Shown: positions 25,434-33,449 of the stretch, piece by piece | How the letters are laid out: each line of letters begins with the position of its first letter | Numbering within the stretch: the first letter of the stretch is position 1 | DNA from: Gemmatimonadales bacterium | Lineage (GTDB): Bacteria > Gemmatimonadota > Gemmatimonadetes > Gemmatimonadales > GWC2-71-9 | Assembly: GCA_020633775.1 (NCBI GenBank) | Contig: JACKDA010000001.1 | Span: 222,441 to 286,440 of the forward strand | Reading direction: 5' to 3' | DNA length: 64,000 nt | Position numbers and translations under genes: made by a program | Notes under the pieces: generated by a model | What the model was told of the DNA's origin: nothing | Seen by the model: the letters and a program-made list of their open reading frames with translations, nothing else | Database searches by the model: none

Positions 25434-25531
25434 GTCCTGAGAAGTGAGCGGTGAGGGTTGCAGGGCCGGTTCCGAACGCTGGAGCCGGCCCTTCATGCTT
25501 CTCCCCTCCCACGTCTCAGGACTCAGGACTC
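25432..25531. repeat. Inverted-repeat element, copy 1, with an inner terminator hairpin
   Basis: GAGTCCTGAG (25432-25441) faces two copies of its reverse complement CTCAGGACTC (25515-25524 and 25522-25531). Nested inside is a 12-position stem, 25462-25473 with 25481-25492, with one G-T pair and a 7-base loop. The element begins inside the rpmA stop codon and ends in the stop of the convergent gene. It could end transcription from both sides. Confidence 0.75.
25462..25492. terminator. Bidirectional hairpin terminator between rpmA and the glycerophosphodiester phosphodiesterase gene
   Basis: A GC-rich 12-position stem with a 7-base loop sits between two convergent genes. The T tract after it is weak on the plus strand (TTCATGCTT). 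Confidence 0.6.
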
Positions 25532-26231
25532 AAGCCTCTCCCCCCAGCCGCTCCGGCCAGTTCCCGCACAGCCCCGCCACGCCAAGGCCCGCCAGCCGCG
25601 CCGCCTGCGCCGCATCGTTGACCGTCCAGGCGATCACCTCCACCCCTGCCGCCGCGCAGGCCTCCACCAGCGCCCCATCGATCAGCCCCGCTTCCTGCCA
25701 CAGCACCCTGGCCCCGGCCGCCAGGACCGGCCGGACGGGGTCGAGCGGATACGAGGCCGACAGCACCCCGAGCGTGACCTCCGGCGCCTGGACCGAGAGC
25801 CGGGCCGTCACCCGGTGGTCGAAGGCGTGGAGCTGGCACCGCTCCGGCCTGGCGTCTGCGCGGATGATGGCCAGGAGGGCCCCATCCCAGCGCGGGTCGA
25901 GTCCCTTCACCTCGATGTAGAGCCGCAGCCCGCCGCTGGCCGCCATCGCCTCCGGCAGGGTAGGGATGGGAGAGCCATCCGCGAGGGGCTCCTGCCGCAG
26001 CTCATCGAGCGTCGACTCGGCGATCCTGAGGCCCGAGGGGAGCGCCGGATCGTGATGAACCACGAATTCTCCATCCCGGGTCGAGTGGATATCCAGCTCG
26101 ATCCCGTCGCATGGCCCCCACGGGTTTTCCACAGCGAGGCGGAAGGCGCGGAGCGAGTTCTCGACCGCGCGCGACGAGACGCCTCGGTGGGCGATCCTGA
26201 GGGGGTGATGGCGTGTGGACAAGTTGCTCAC
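25530..26231 (-). CDS. Glycerophosphodiester phosphodiesterase family protein
   Basis: 233 residues. RIAHRGVSSRAVENSLRAF has the catalytic histidine of HRG and the metal-binding Glu-Asn pair; GIELDIHSTRDGEFVVHHDP supplies the ExD metal site and second catalytic histidine. YIEVKG and AWTVND close the TIM barrel. No signal peptide is seen, so it is probably cytosolic and releases glycerol-3-phosphate from deacylated phospholipids. GTG 26231 is the start; a TAACTT -10-like box lies on the minus strand at 26262-26267. Confidence 0.92.
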   Translation of the reverse strand: MSNLSTRHHPLRIAHRGVSSRAVENSLRAFRLAVENPWGPCDGIELDIHSTRDGEFVVHHDPALPSGLRIAESTLDELRQEPLADGSPIPTLPEAMAASGGLRLYIEVKGLDPRWDGALLAIIRADARPERCQLHAFDHRVTARLSVQAPEVTLGVLSASYPLDPVRPVLAAGARVLWQEAGLIDGALVEACAAAGVEVIAWTVNDAAQAARLAGLGVAGLCGNWPERLGGEA

Positions 26232-26495
26232 GGCGGTGTGGACTCGTTGTGGAGGAGGTGGAAGTTACCTGAAGTCACAATGCGGATGTCGATTGTTGAT
26301 AATGGATTGTGAGTTTTGTTGACATGTAGCTGTCAGGCGTGAGTTCTGAGTCATGAGTCCTGAGAGGTGCTGGTGGGGATCGTGGCCACGGGGCCATGAT
26401 CTCGGTGGAAGAGGGGGGGTGGCACCCTCTCACGACTCACGACTCGCCTCTCACGACTCCCTTAACATTCCCCCCACCCCCGCGTCCCTCTCACC
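26232..26495. other. Divergent intergenic region
   Basis: 264 bases between the phosphodiesterase (minus) and the sigma-factor gene (plus). It holds an AT-richer patch (26291-26330), a minus-strand TAACTT (26262-26267) that could be the phosphodiesterase -10, and the second inverted-repeat element (26341-26461). No gene is seen. Confidence 0.5.
26341..26461. repeat. Inverted-repeat element, copy 2
   Basis: The left arm 26341-26367 is built of GAGTTCTGAG and GAGTCCTGAG units; the right arm 26425-26461 has three CACGACTC units. It is less symmetric than the other two copies but uses the same words and orientation. It ends about 35 bases before the sigma-factor start. Confidence 0.65.
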
Positions 26496-27041
26496 GTGAC
26501 GGCCATGGCACCTGGGCTCCCGACCGATCCGCAGCTGGTGGCGGCGTGGCGGGGCGGCGACGAGGCCGCCGCGAGTGCCCTGGTGCGCCGGCACGCGCCG
26601 GTGCTGGGACGCTACCTGCGCTCCCGCGGCGCCGCCAGCTCGGAGCTCGAGGACCTCGTGCAGGAGGTGTTCATCCGGGCCTTCCAGGGCCTCGATGGCT
26701 GGCGCGGGGACGCCCCGCTGCGTGGATGGTTGTTCCGGATCGCGATCAACCTGTTGCGCGACCGGCATCGGCGTGGCGGTGGCCGGATCATGGTCGAACT
26801 GATGGAGGACGACCGGGTGGACCCTGCGGACCCGGCCGGTGAGCTGGAGGCCCGTGAGGCCAGGGAGCGGCTCCAGTCCGGGCTGGCGACGCTCTCCCCG
26901 TTGCAGCGCGACGTCTTCCGGTTGCGGATCGAGGACGGGCTTGGCTACGACGAGATCGCCGCGGCGCTCGAGACGACCCCCGGCGCCGCCCGGGTCCACT
27001 ACCACCATGCGGTCAGGCGGTTGAAGGAGTGCCTGGAATGA
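26496..27041 (+). CDS. RNA polymerase sigma factor, ECF (sigma-70 region 2 and 4) type
   Basis: 181 residues from GTG 26496 (ATG 26505 is possible). Sigma region 2 spans about 22-90 with ELEDLVQEVFIRAFQGLDGWRGDAPLRGWLFRIAINLLRD segments, and region 4 spans about 115-175 with LSPLQRDVFRLRIEDGLGYDEIAAAL and the helix-turn-helix. There is no region 1 or 3, so it is an ECF factor. The stop overlaps the zinc anti-sigma gene by 4 bases, the usual arrangement for a factor held inactive until an envelope signal arrives. Its regulon is not visible. Confidence 0.92.
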   Translation: MTAMAPGLPTDPQLVAAWRGGDEAAASALVRRHAPVLGRYLRSRGAASSELEDLVQEVFIRAFQGLDGWRGDAPLRGWLFRIAINLLRDRHRRGGGRIMVELMEDDRVDPADPAGELEAREARERLQSGLATLSPLQRDVFRLRIEDGLGYDEIAAALETTPGAARVHYHHAVRRLKECLE

Positions 27042-27559
27042 ACTGCGAACAGCTGAGTGACCGGATGCCGGAGGTGGCGCGCGGCGAGACCGAGTGGGGC
27101 GTGGCCGAGCGGGAGCACCTTGCCGGTTGTCCCGAGTGTGCCTCCGAATGGCGGCTGGTCCGGATCGCCGCCCGGGGCAGCGTGCCGATTCCCGAACTCG
27201 ACCTCGACGCCATCACGTCCGGGGTGCACCGGGCGATGGCTGCGCCGGCACAGGTCGTCCCGTTCCGCCCGCGGCGACGGGTGAGCGGCTGGGCCGTCGG
27301 GCTCGCCGCCGCGGCGATGGTGCTGCTGGCCGTGGCCGTGTGGGGGCCGACGGGGGATGCCCCCGACGTGGCTGCCGTTCCGGCGCGGGAGCCGACGCTC
27401 CTGCCGGAGCTCGACGGACTCCTCGAAGGGGAACTGGAGGTGATTCTCGCCTCCTACGAGCAGGACGAGGCCGCCGAGCAGCCGCTCGGCGCGGTGCCGC
27501 GACTCGGCGACCTGACCGACGCGGAACTTGAACTGTTGATGGAGGAGGTGGAGGGATGA
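27038..27559 (+). CDS. Membrane-bound zinc-finger anti-sigma factor
   Basis: 173 residues. The N-terminal anti-sigma domain has the HxxxCxxC signature (H27, C31, C34). A single membrane helix lies at about 82-103, and the acidic periplasmic tail ends in repeated LxDLTDAELELLMEE. It would hold the upstream ECF factor at the membrane. ATG 27038 overlaps the sigma stop, and its own stop overlaps the next gene, both by 4 bases. Confidence 0.85.
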   Translation: MNCEQLSDRMPEVARGETEWGVAEREHLAGCPECASEWRLVRIAARGSVPIPELDLDAITSGVHRAMAAPAQVVPFRPRRRVSGWAVGLAAAAMVLLAVAVWGPTGDAPDVAAVPAREPTLLPELDGLLEGELEVILASYEQDEAAEQPLGAVPRLGDLTDAELELLMEEVEG

Positions 27560-28047
27560 CGCGATTCGCCTGGCGGTGCATGGTGTTCGCCGGCCTGGTC
27601 CTCGGTGCGGCCCCGGCCCTGGTGGCCCAGGTGCCGCGCGATGGACGGCCGGTGCGCGACCGGCTCGAGGAGGTCTTCCTTCGCCGCGTCCGCGTCGATC
27701 TCGCCCTCGACGACGCCCAGTTCGCCCGGATGGCGACCGTGCTGGAGTCGACGGCCAGCGCGCGGCGTCGGCTGGAGGCCTCCGAGCGCGAAGTCAAGCA
27801 GGAGCTCGCGGCGCAGCTCCGACCGGGCGTCGCCGCCGACGAGCGCGTGGTGACGAGTGCGATCGATCGGTTGATGGCCAATCGCGTGGCCTACGCCGAG
27901 TCGTTCGCCACCGAGGTCGCCGGGCTGCGCGAGTTCCTGACCCCGGTGCAGGTCGGGCAGTACGTCATGATGCGCGAGCAGCTCATGCAGCGCGCGCGCG
28001 ACATGATCGAGGCGCGACCGGGCGTTCCGGTTCGCAACCGGCCCTAG
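27556..28047 (+). CDS. Periplasmic Spy/CpxP-like (LTxxQ) protein
   Basis: 163 residues with a clear signal peptide (hydrophobic about 8-22, cut after VAQ). The mature part is almost all alpha-helical and charged, and ends with LTPVQVGQYVMMREQLMQRAR, an LTxxQ-type motif of the Spy/CpxP chaperone and metal-sensor group. In the same unit as a sigma/anti-sigma pair, it may chaperone envelope proteins or feed back on the anti-sigma factor. The assignment rests on pattern, not close identity. Confidence 0.65.
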   Translation: MTRFAWRCMVFAGLVLGAAPALVAQVPRDGRPVRDRLEEVFLRRVRVDLALDDAQFARMATVLESTASARRRLEASEREVKQELAAQLRPGVAADERVVTSAIDRLMANRVAYAESFATEVAGLREFLTPVQVGQYVMMREQLMQRARDMIEARPGVPVRNRP

Positions 28048-28079
28048 ACCGGACGGCACCGGCCCGGCAGCCACCCCAC

Positions 28080-28085
28080 TAGCTT
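28080..28085 (+). promoter_or_regulatory. Possible -10 element before nfeD
   Basis: TAGCTT at 28080-28085, the same hexamer as in the nuoA promoter, but no good -35 is found 16-18 bases upstream. Transcription would start about at the GTG of the next gene. Confidence 0.3.
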
Positions 28086-28091
28086 TCGGTG

Positions 28092-29453
28092 GTGGAGCAT
28101 TCGCCTCGACGTGACCGCTTCCGGCGGTGGTTCGGCCTGATCATCGCCCTCCTGACCCTCGCCCCGCTGGCGGGGGCGCAGGAGGCGCTGGTGTATCGCG
28201 TGCCCGTCACCGGCACCATCGAGAACGGGCTCGCCCCGTTCGTGGCCCGCGCCCTCGAGGAGGCGGCGGCGGCCGATGCGGCGCTCGTCATCCTCGACAT
28301 CGACACCCCCGGCGGGCGGATCGACGCCGCCGAGCGGATCGTGGACGCCGTGCGCGCGTCGGCCGTTCCGGTGGTCGCCTGGATCCATCCGCGGGCCTGG
28401 AGCGCCGGGGCGATGATCGCCCTGGCCGCCGAACGGGTGTATGTGACCCCCGGCGGGGCGCTCGGGGCCGCCACTCCGGTGGACGGGAGCGGTACCAAGG
28501 CCAGCGAGAAGATGGTGAGCGCGATGCGGGCCGAGTTCCGTTCGCTCGCCGAGGCGCGCGGCCGCGATCCGGCCCTCGCCGAGGCGATGGTGGACGAGTC
28601 GATCGACATCCCCGAGATCGCGCCGGCCGGCAAGCTGCTGAGCGTGACCGCGCAGCAGGCGCTCACCCTCGGGCTCGCCGACGCCGAGGCCGGCTCGCTC
28701 GACGCGGTCCTCTCGGCCAACGGGCTTGCCGGGGCGCGCGTGACCGCGGTCGACCCGAACTGGGCCGAAGCGCTGGTCCGCTTCCTGACGAACCCGGTCG
28801 TCGCCCCGTTGTTGCTGTCGCTCGGGATGCTCGGGCTGGTCTTCGAGATCAAGGCCGGCGCATTCGGTCTCGGTGGGCTGGTGTCGCTCGCCTCGCTCGG
28901 CCTCTTCTTCGGCTCGTCGTTCCTGCTCGGGCTGGCGGGGTGGGAGGAGGTCATCCTGATCGGGGCGGGGATGCTGGCGCTGGCGGTCGAGGTGCTGGTG
29001 CTCCCGGGGTTCGGGGTCGCCGGCGTGCTGGGGTTGGGCCTGATCGGCGGCGCGATGGTGATGGCGCTGCTCGGGGCCGCACCAACGGGAGGAGATGTCA
29101 TGAGTGCGCTCGCGATCCTCGGGACCGCGCTGGTGATCACGGCGGCGGTGTTCTACGCGTGGCTCCGCCACCTGCCGAACAGCACGCGGTGGAGCGGCCT
29201 CCTGCTCAAGGACAGCATGGGGCGCGGCGAGGGATACCTCTCCGCCCCGGCGCGCGCGGACCTCGTCGGCCGCACCGCCGTGGCCCTCACCGACCTGCGC
29301 CCGTCGGGGACGGCCGACCTCGACGGCGAGCGGCTCGACGTGGTGACCGAGGGCGATTTCATCAAGGCGGGCTCGCAGGTGACGATCCTGCGGGCCGACG
29401 GGTACCGTCACGTGGTGCGGCCGGCGCGCCCCGTGTCCCAGTTGCCGGCGTAA
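28092..29453 (+). CDS. NfeD family membrane protease (ClpP-fold, long type)
   Basis: 453 residues from GTG 28092 (GTG 28089 is equally possible). A signal peptide (to about GAQ) is followed by a ClpP/SppA-like protease domain with DTPGGRIDAAERIV and the catalytic serine S104 in WSAGAM; K140 or K136 in GTKASEKM is the likely lysine of the dyad. Four or more membrane helices (about 225-350) and a C-terminal OB-fold NfeD domain with LRPSGTADLDGERLDVVTEG follow. NfeD proteins pair with flotillin- or stomatin-type proteins; here FloA follows after 15 bases. Confidence 0.9.
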   Translation: MEHSPRRDRFRRWFGLIIALLTLAPLAGAQEALVYRVPVTGTIENGLAPFVARALEEAAAADAALVILDIDTPGGRIDAAERIVDAVRASAVPVVAWIHPRAWSAGAMIALAAERVYVTPGGALGAATPVDGSGTKASEKMVSAMRAEFRSLAEARGRDPALAEAMVDESIDIPEIAPAGKLLSVTAQQALTLGLADAEAGSLDAVLSANGLAGARVTAVDPNWAEALVRFLTNPVVAPLLLSLGMLGLVFEIKAGAFGLGGLVSLASLGLFFGSSFLLGLAGWEEVILIGAGMLALAVEVLVLPGFGVAGVLGLGLIGGAMVMALLGAAPTGGDVMSALAILGTALVITAAVFYAWLRHLPNSTRWSGLLLKDSMGRGEGYLSAPARADLVGRTAVALTDLRPSGTADLDGERLDVVTEGDFIKAGSQVTILRADGYRHVVRPARPVSQLPA

Positions 29454-29468
29454 GGGAGTCGACACGAC

Positions 29469-30467
29469 ATGACCGAGGAAGCTGCGGGCGCCGCGACGTT
29501 CTTCGTGCTGTTCATCATCTTCATCCTGTTCCTGGTGCTGTTCTTCCGCTTCATCCCGATCGGGCTCTGGATCCGGGCGGCGGCGAGCGGGGTGCGCGTC
29601 TCGTTCATGACGCTGTTCGGGATGGGGTTCCGGAAGGTGAACCCGGCGCGGATCGTCGATCCGCTGATCACGGCCACCAAGGCGGGGCTTCAGCTCAACA
29701 TCAACGAGCTCGAGGCGCACTACCTCTCGGGCGGCAACGTCGCCCGCGTCGTCAACGCGCTCATCTCGGCCGACAAGGCGAACATCGCGCTCTCGTTCAA
29801 GCAGGCGACCGCGATCGACCTCGCCGGCCGCGACGTGCTCGATGCGGTGCAGGTCAGCGTGAACCCGAAGGTCATCACCACGCCCAAGGTCGCGGCGATG
29901 GCGCGCGACGGGATCCAGCTCCTCGCACTGGCGCGGGTCACGGTGCGCGCCAATGTCGATCGGCTCGTCGGCGGTGCGGGCGAGGAGACGATCCTCGCGC
30001 GCGTCGGTGAGGGAATCGTCAGCACCATCGGCTCGGCGACCTCGCACAAGGCGGTACTCGAGAACCCGGACATGATCTCCAAGACCGTGCTGGCGAAGGG
30101 CCTCGACGCCGGCACCGCGTTCGAGATCCTCTCGATCGACATCGCCGACGTCGATGTCGGCAAGAACATCGGCGCCGAACTGCAGACGGACCAGGCGGAG
30201 GCGGACAAGCGGATCGCCCAGGCGAAGGCCGAGGAGCGCCGTGCGCTCGCGGTCGCGATGGAGCAGGAGTTCAAGGCGGAGGCGCAGAACCAGCGCGCCA
30301 AGCTGATCGCCGCCGAGGCGGCGATCCCGCTCGCGATGGCGGAGGCGTTCCGGAGCGGCAATCTCGGCGTGATGGACTACCAGAAGTACCGCAACGTCGA
30401 GGCCGACACCGACATGCGGCGCGCGATCGCCTCGGGCGAGCAGCCCGGGACCGCGCCGGAGAGCTGA
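29469..30467 (+). CDS. floA: Flotillin-like protein FloA
   Basis: 332 residues, normal FloA size. An N-terminal membrane hairpin (about 8-30), then the SPFH-type domain with FGMGFRKVNPARIVDPLITATKAGL, and helical coiled-coil stretches rich in Ala/Glu (QAEADKRIAQAKAEERRALA). FloA scaffolds ordered membrane domains and associated signalling or secretion proteins. Adjacent nfeD supports membrane quality-control work. A third gene begins 3 bases downstream. Confidence 0.93.
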   Translation: MTEEAAGAATFFVLFIIFILFLVLFFRFIPIGLWIRAAASGVRVSFMTLFGMGFRKVNPARIVDPLITATKAGLQLNINELEAHYLSGGNVARVVNALISADKANIALSFKQATAIDLAGRDVLDAVQVSVNPKVITTPKVAAMARDGIQLLALARVTVRANVDRLVGGAGEETILARVGEGIVSTIGSATSHKAVLENPDMISKTVLAKGLDAGTAFEILSIDIADVDVGKNIGAELQTDQAEADKRIAQAKAEERRALAVAMEQEFKAEAQNQRAKLIAAEAAIPLAMAEAFRSGNLGVMDYQKYRNVEADTDMRRAIASGEQPGTAPES

Positions 30468-30470
30468 GCC

Positions 30471-31028
30471 GTGGACCTCGGTCCGCTGATCCCCTTCGCG
30501 ATCCTCTACGGGATCCTCTCGCTGCTCGGGCGGGCGGGGAAGAAGCGGCAGGGGGCGCCTCGCCAGGGGCCGCCGCGCGAGCGGGTCCCCGGCAAGCCCG
30601 AGACGCTGGAGGACCTGCTCGCCGAGATGCGCGGCCAGCTCGACCGGGCACGGACGATGGAGGAGTCGGTCGAGCGGCCGCGGATCGGTCGCCCGGCGCG
30701 CCAGCCGTTGCCGAGTGCGGAAGAGGTCGAGGAGCGCGCAACGCTCGAGATCGAACGGGAGGCGGTGTCGCTCGAGGTGCCGGCACCCGTCGTCGGTCGC
30801 GAGATCATCGACCTCGACGACCAGGTCGAGATCGTGGCGGCGCGCCGCATCCGGGAGGCCGAGCTGCGCAACCGGGGCTGGCAGGCGAGTGACCATCGCG
30901 CATTCGATGCGAGGATCCGTCGCCCGAAGGCCGCCGCAACGCCGAGCACGCCGCACGCTCGGCGGCTCCGCGAGATGATGATCTGGCGCGAGGTCCTCGG
31001 CCCACCCGTCGCGTTGCGCGACGAATAG
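30471..31028 (+). CDS. Hypothetical membrane-anchored charged protein of the nfeD-floA unit
   Basis: 185 residues from GTG 30471. A single N-terminal hydrophobic segment (about 4-20) is followed by a highly charged, probably disordered or helical region with many Arg and Glu. No known domain is recognised. It starts 3 bases after floA and is followed by a terminator, so it is very likely the last gene of this operon and may be a partner or adaptor of FloA. Confidence 0.6.
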   Translation: MDLGPLIPFAILYGILSLLGRAGKKRQGAPRQGPPRERVPGKPETLEDLLAEMRGQLDRARTMEESVERPRIGRPARQPLPSAEEVEERATLEIEREAVSLEVPAPVVGREIIDLDDQVEIVAARRIREAELRNRGWQASDHRAFDARIRRPKAAATPSTPHARRLREMMIWREVLGPPVALRDE

Positions 31029-31029
31029 T

Positions 31030-31080
31030 CGGGCGGCGTCAGCCGCCCGAGCGCGATTAACCGGCCGCGTCAGCGGCCGG
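31030..31080. terminator. Tandem hairpins acting as bidirectional terminator
   Basis: Two perfect 8-bp stems, 31030-31037 with 31042-31049 and 31061-31068 with 31073-31080, each with a GTCA loop. The second lies within the last codons of the convergent ppa gene. T tracts are poor, so Rho help may be needed. Confidence 0.6.
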
Positions 31081-31620
31081 AAATGCCGCCTCGTACGATC
31101 GCATCGCCTGTCCGATGAGCGCCTCCGCCGCCTGGCGGTCGCGGAAGCCGCGACTCTCGGTGCGGGTCCCCTCGAGATCCTTGTACACCTGGAAGAAGTG
31201 CTCGATCTCCCGGAGTGCGTGCGGGCGGATGTCCTGCAGGTCGACGATCGAGCCGGCAAACGGGTCCTTGGTCGGCACCGCGATGATCTTCTCGTCGTTC
31301 TCGCCCCGATCGATCAACTCGAACACCCCGACCGGACGCACGTCGACGAGACAGCCGGTGAACACCGGCTCGCTCATCAGGACGATGATGTCGAGCGGGT
31401 CGCCATCGTCGCCGAGGGTGCGGGGGATGAAGCCGTAGTCGCCGGGGTAGTGCACCGCGCTGTGGAGCACCCGGTCGAGGCGGAAGACGCCGAGCTCCTT
31501 GTCGAGCTCGTACTTGTTGCGGCCGTGCGCCGGGATCTCGATCACCGCGGTGACGATCGCGGGTGGTTCGGCGCCGGCGGGGATGTCATGCCAGGGGTGG
31601 AACGGTCGCGGGGAGATCAT
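31057..31620 (-). CDS. ppa: Inorganic pyrophosphatase, family I
   Basis: 187 residues. It hydrolyses pyrophosphate to drive biosynthesis. NKYELDKELGVFRLDRVL and the metal-binding signature DDGDPLDIIVL identify family I. ATG 31620 gives MISPRPFHPWHDI, the natural start; the open frame continues upstream into the repeat element and is rejected. The C-terminal AADAAG is encoded by a terminator hairpin. The inverted-repeat element lies 42 bases upstream of the start. Confidence 0.95.
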   Translation of the reverse strand: MISPRPFHPWHDIPAGAEPPAIVTAVIEIPAHGRNKYELDKELGVFRLDRVLHSAVHYPGDYGFIPRTLGDDGDPLDIIVLMSEPVFTGCLVDVRPVGVFELIDRGENDEKIIAVPTKDPFAGSIVDLQDIRPHALREIEHFFQVYKDLEGTRTESRGFRDRQAAEALIGQAMRSYEAAFPAADAAG

Positions 31621-31661
31621 GGTGGCCCGGTGGTGGGTGGGGTGAGCGAGGAAGTCTAGGT

Positions 31662-31763
31662 GGGAGTCCTGAGTCCTGAGAAGTGAGGCCGACCGGGGGC
31701 GGGACAACCTCACCTCCTGGGAGGCAGCCCGACACCCCTCACGACTCAGGACTCACGACTCAC
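31662..31763. repeat. Inverted-repeat element, copy 3
   Basis: Left arm GAGTCCTGAG twice in overlap (31664-31673, 31671-31680); right arm holds CTCAGGACTC (31745-31754) flanked by CACGACTC words. It forms an inverted repeat of about 100 bases between ppa (minus) and tRNA-Leu (plus). It has the same arm words as copies 1 and 2. Confidence 0.75.
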
Positions 31764-31811
31764 CGCTCTTGCGCTTGCCCCCGCCCGGCGGTCCCGACAT
31801 CCTTCCCCGCG

Positions 31812-31894
31812 GCCCGAGTGGCGGAATGGCAGACGCAGCGGACTCAAAATCCGCAGCCGGCAACGGCGTGTGGGTTCGACTCCCACCTCGGGCA
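31812..31894 (+). tRNA. tRNA-Leu (anticodon CAA)
   Basis: 83 bases. The acceptor stem GCCCGAG (31812-31818) pairs with CTCGGGC (31887-31893), with A73 at 31894 as expected for leucine. The anticodon stem GCGGA/TCCGC encloses CTCAAAA with CAA at 31845-31847, reading UUG. A long variable arm (AGCCGGCAACGGCGT region) marks class II, and GTGGG-TTCGACT-CCCAC is the T arm. CCA is not encoded. Confidence 0.97.
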
Positions 31895-31921
31895 TGGGCA
31901 CCTCCTCCAGACCTGCTCCGT

Positions 31922-31927
31922 TATCTT
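31922..31927 (+). promoter_or_regulatory. Possible -10 element of pepA
   Basis: TATCTT at 31922-31927, 36 bases before the pepA ATG, just after the tRNA. The -35 region has no clear TTG. Confidence 0.4.
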
Positions 31928-31963
31928 GCGCGCTTCGCATCGTCCCGTTGCTCCCGGAGCCCC

Positions 31964-33442
31964 ATGACCTGCACCGTCTCGATCCGCGCTGCGGACCCGT
32001 CCACGCTGACGACCCCCCTCCTCCTCGTGCCGGTGACCGCCGCCGGTCGCCTTCCCGACTCGCTCGCCGCGCTCGATGCGGCGATGTCGGGTGCCCTCGC
32101 GGCGGTCTGGAACTCGGGGGATTTCGGCGGAAAGGTTGATGAATCGGCGCTGGTGCATGGTGCCGGATCGATCGCGCGGGTGCTCCTGCTCGGCCTCGGC
32201 GACGCGGCGAAGGTGGACGCCGGCGGGCTCCGCCGTGCGGCGATGGCCGGGGGGAAGCGCGCCCGCACGATCGGGGTGGCCACGGCGGCCTTCGTCGTCC
32301 CCACGAGCCCGGTGGAGGCCGGCCGCGCAGGGCAGGCGCTCGCGGAGGGCCTGCCGTACGGCGCCTGGTACTACGGCGCACTGAAGCGCCCGGTCGATCC
32401 GCCGAAGCCGGAGCTGGCCAGTGTCGAACTGATCGTCGCCGCGGCCGACCCCGCATTCGAGGCGGGTGTGGCGCGGGGCAGCGCGATCGCCGCGGGCCAG
32501 GCGCTCACCCGGGACCTTCAGGTCCTGCCGGCCGACACCTGCACCCCCGCGTTCCTCGCCGAGCGGGCCGGGGAGATCGCCAGCCGCCACGGCATGGCGC
32601 TCACGGTGCTCGACCGAGCCGCGCTCGAGCAGGAGGGGATGCACGCGATCCTCGCCGTCGGCCAGGGCAGCGCCAACGAGCCGCGGTTCATCGTGCTGGA
32701 GCATCGTGGCGGTGGCAGCGAGGCGCCGGTCGTCCTGGTGGGGAAGGGCGTCACCTTCGATGCCGGCGGCATCTCGATCAAGCCCGCCGCCGGCATGGAG
32801 GAGATGAAGTACGACATGTCGGGGGCGGCCGCTGTCCTCGGCACGATGGAGGCCGTCGGGCGCCTCGGGCTGGCGCGCAACGTGATCGGCCTCGTCCCGA
32901 GCGCCGAGAACATGGTCTCCGGCACGGCGTACCGACCGGGTGACGTGGTCCGCTCGCACCACGGCAAGACGATCGAGGTGCTCAACACCGATGCGGAGGG
33001 ACGCCTGCTGCTTGCCGATGCCCTGAGCTGGGCCCGGCGCTATGAGCCGGCGGCGGTCGTGGATTGTGCCACGCTCACCGGGGCAGTCGTCATCGGGCTG
33101 GGCCACAGTGCGTCGGCGGTGATGGGAACCGAGCCGGGCCTGATCGAGGCCCTGATCGCCGCCGGGGAGACCGCGGGCGAGCGCCTCTGGCAACTGCCGC
33201 TCTGGGACGACTACCGTGAGCTCATCAAGTCGGACATCGCCGACGTCAAGAACACCGGCGGCCGTCCCGCGGGATCGATCACGGCCGGGTGGTTCCTGCG
33301 CGAGTTCGCCGAGACACTGCCGTGGGCGCACATCGACATCGCCGGCACCGCGTACACCGACCGCGAGCGGGCGACGCATGTCAAGGGACCCACGGGCGTC
33401 CTGGTGCGGCTGTTCAGCGAGTTCCTGCTCGCCAGGGGCTGA
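31964..33442 (+). CDS. pepA: Leucyl aminopeptidase (M17)
   Basis: 492 residues. The C-terminal catalytic domain has K261 in VGKGVTFDAGG and the metal-binding signature NTDAEGRL at 341-348, followed by DALSWARRYEP. The N-terminal domain is the usual non-catalytic half. It is a cytosolic di-zinc or manganese exopeptidase that removes N-terminal residues from peptides. ATG 31964 has a GGAG site 5 bases upstream; the open frame extending back through the tRNA is not real. Confidence 0.95.
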   Translation: MTCTVSIRAADPSTLTTPLLLVPVTAAGRLPDSLAALDAAMSGALAAVWNSGDFGGKVDESALVHGAGSIARVLLLGLGDAAKVDAGGLRRAAMAGGKRARTIGVATAAFVVPTSPVEAGRAGQALAEGLPYGAWYYGALKRPVDPPKPELASVELIVAAADPAFEAGVARGSAIAAGQALTRDLQVLPADTCTPAFLAERAGEIASRHGMALTVLDRAALEQEGMHAILAVGQGSANEPRFIVLEHRGGGSEAPVVLVGKGVTFDAGGISIKPAAGMEEMKYDMSGAAAVLGTMEAVGRLGLARNVIGLVPSAENMVSGTAYRPGDVVRSHHGKTIEVLNTDAEGRLLLADALSWARRYEPAAVVDCATLTGAVVIGLGHSASAVMGTEPGLIEALIAAGETAGERLWQLPLWDDYRELIKSDIADVKNTGGRPAGSITAGWFLREFAETLPWAHIDIAGTAYTDRERATHVKGPTGVLVRLFSEFLLARG

Positions 33443-33449
33443 GCCCGTC

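Noticed and set aside
26319..26346. TTGACA at 26319-26324 as a sigma-factor gene promoter
   Set aside because: No TANCTT or TATAAT-like hexamer lies 16-18 bases downstream; the match falls into the repeat arm.
31769..31963. N-terminal extension of pepA through the tRNA-Leu gene
   Set aside because: The added residues are encoded by tRNA sequence; ATG 31964 with a GGAG site matches the family start.
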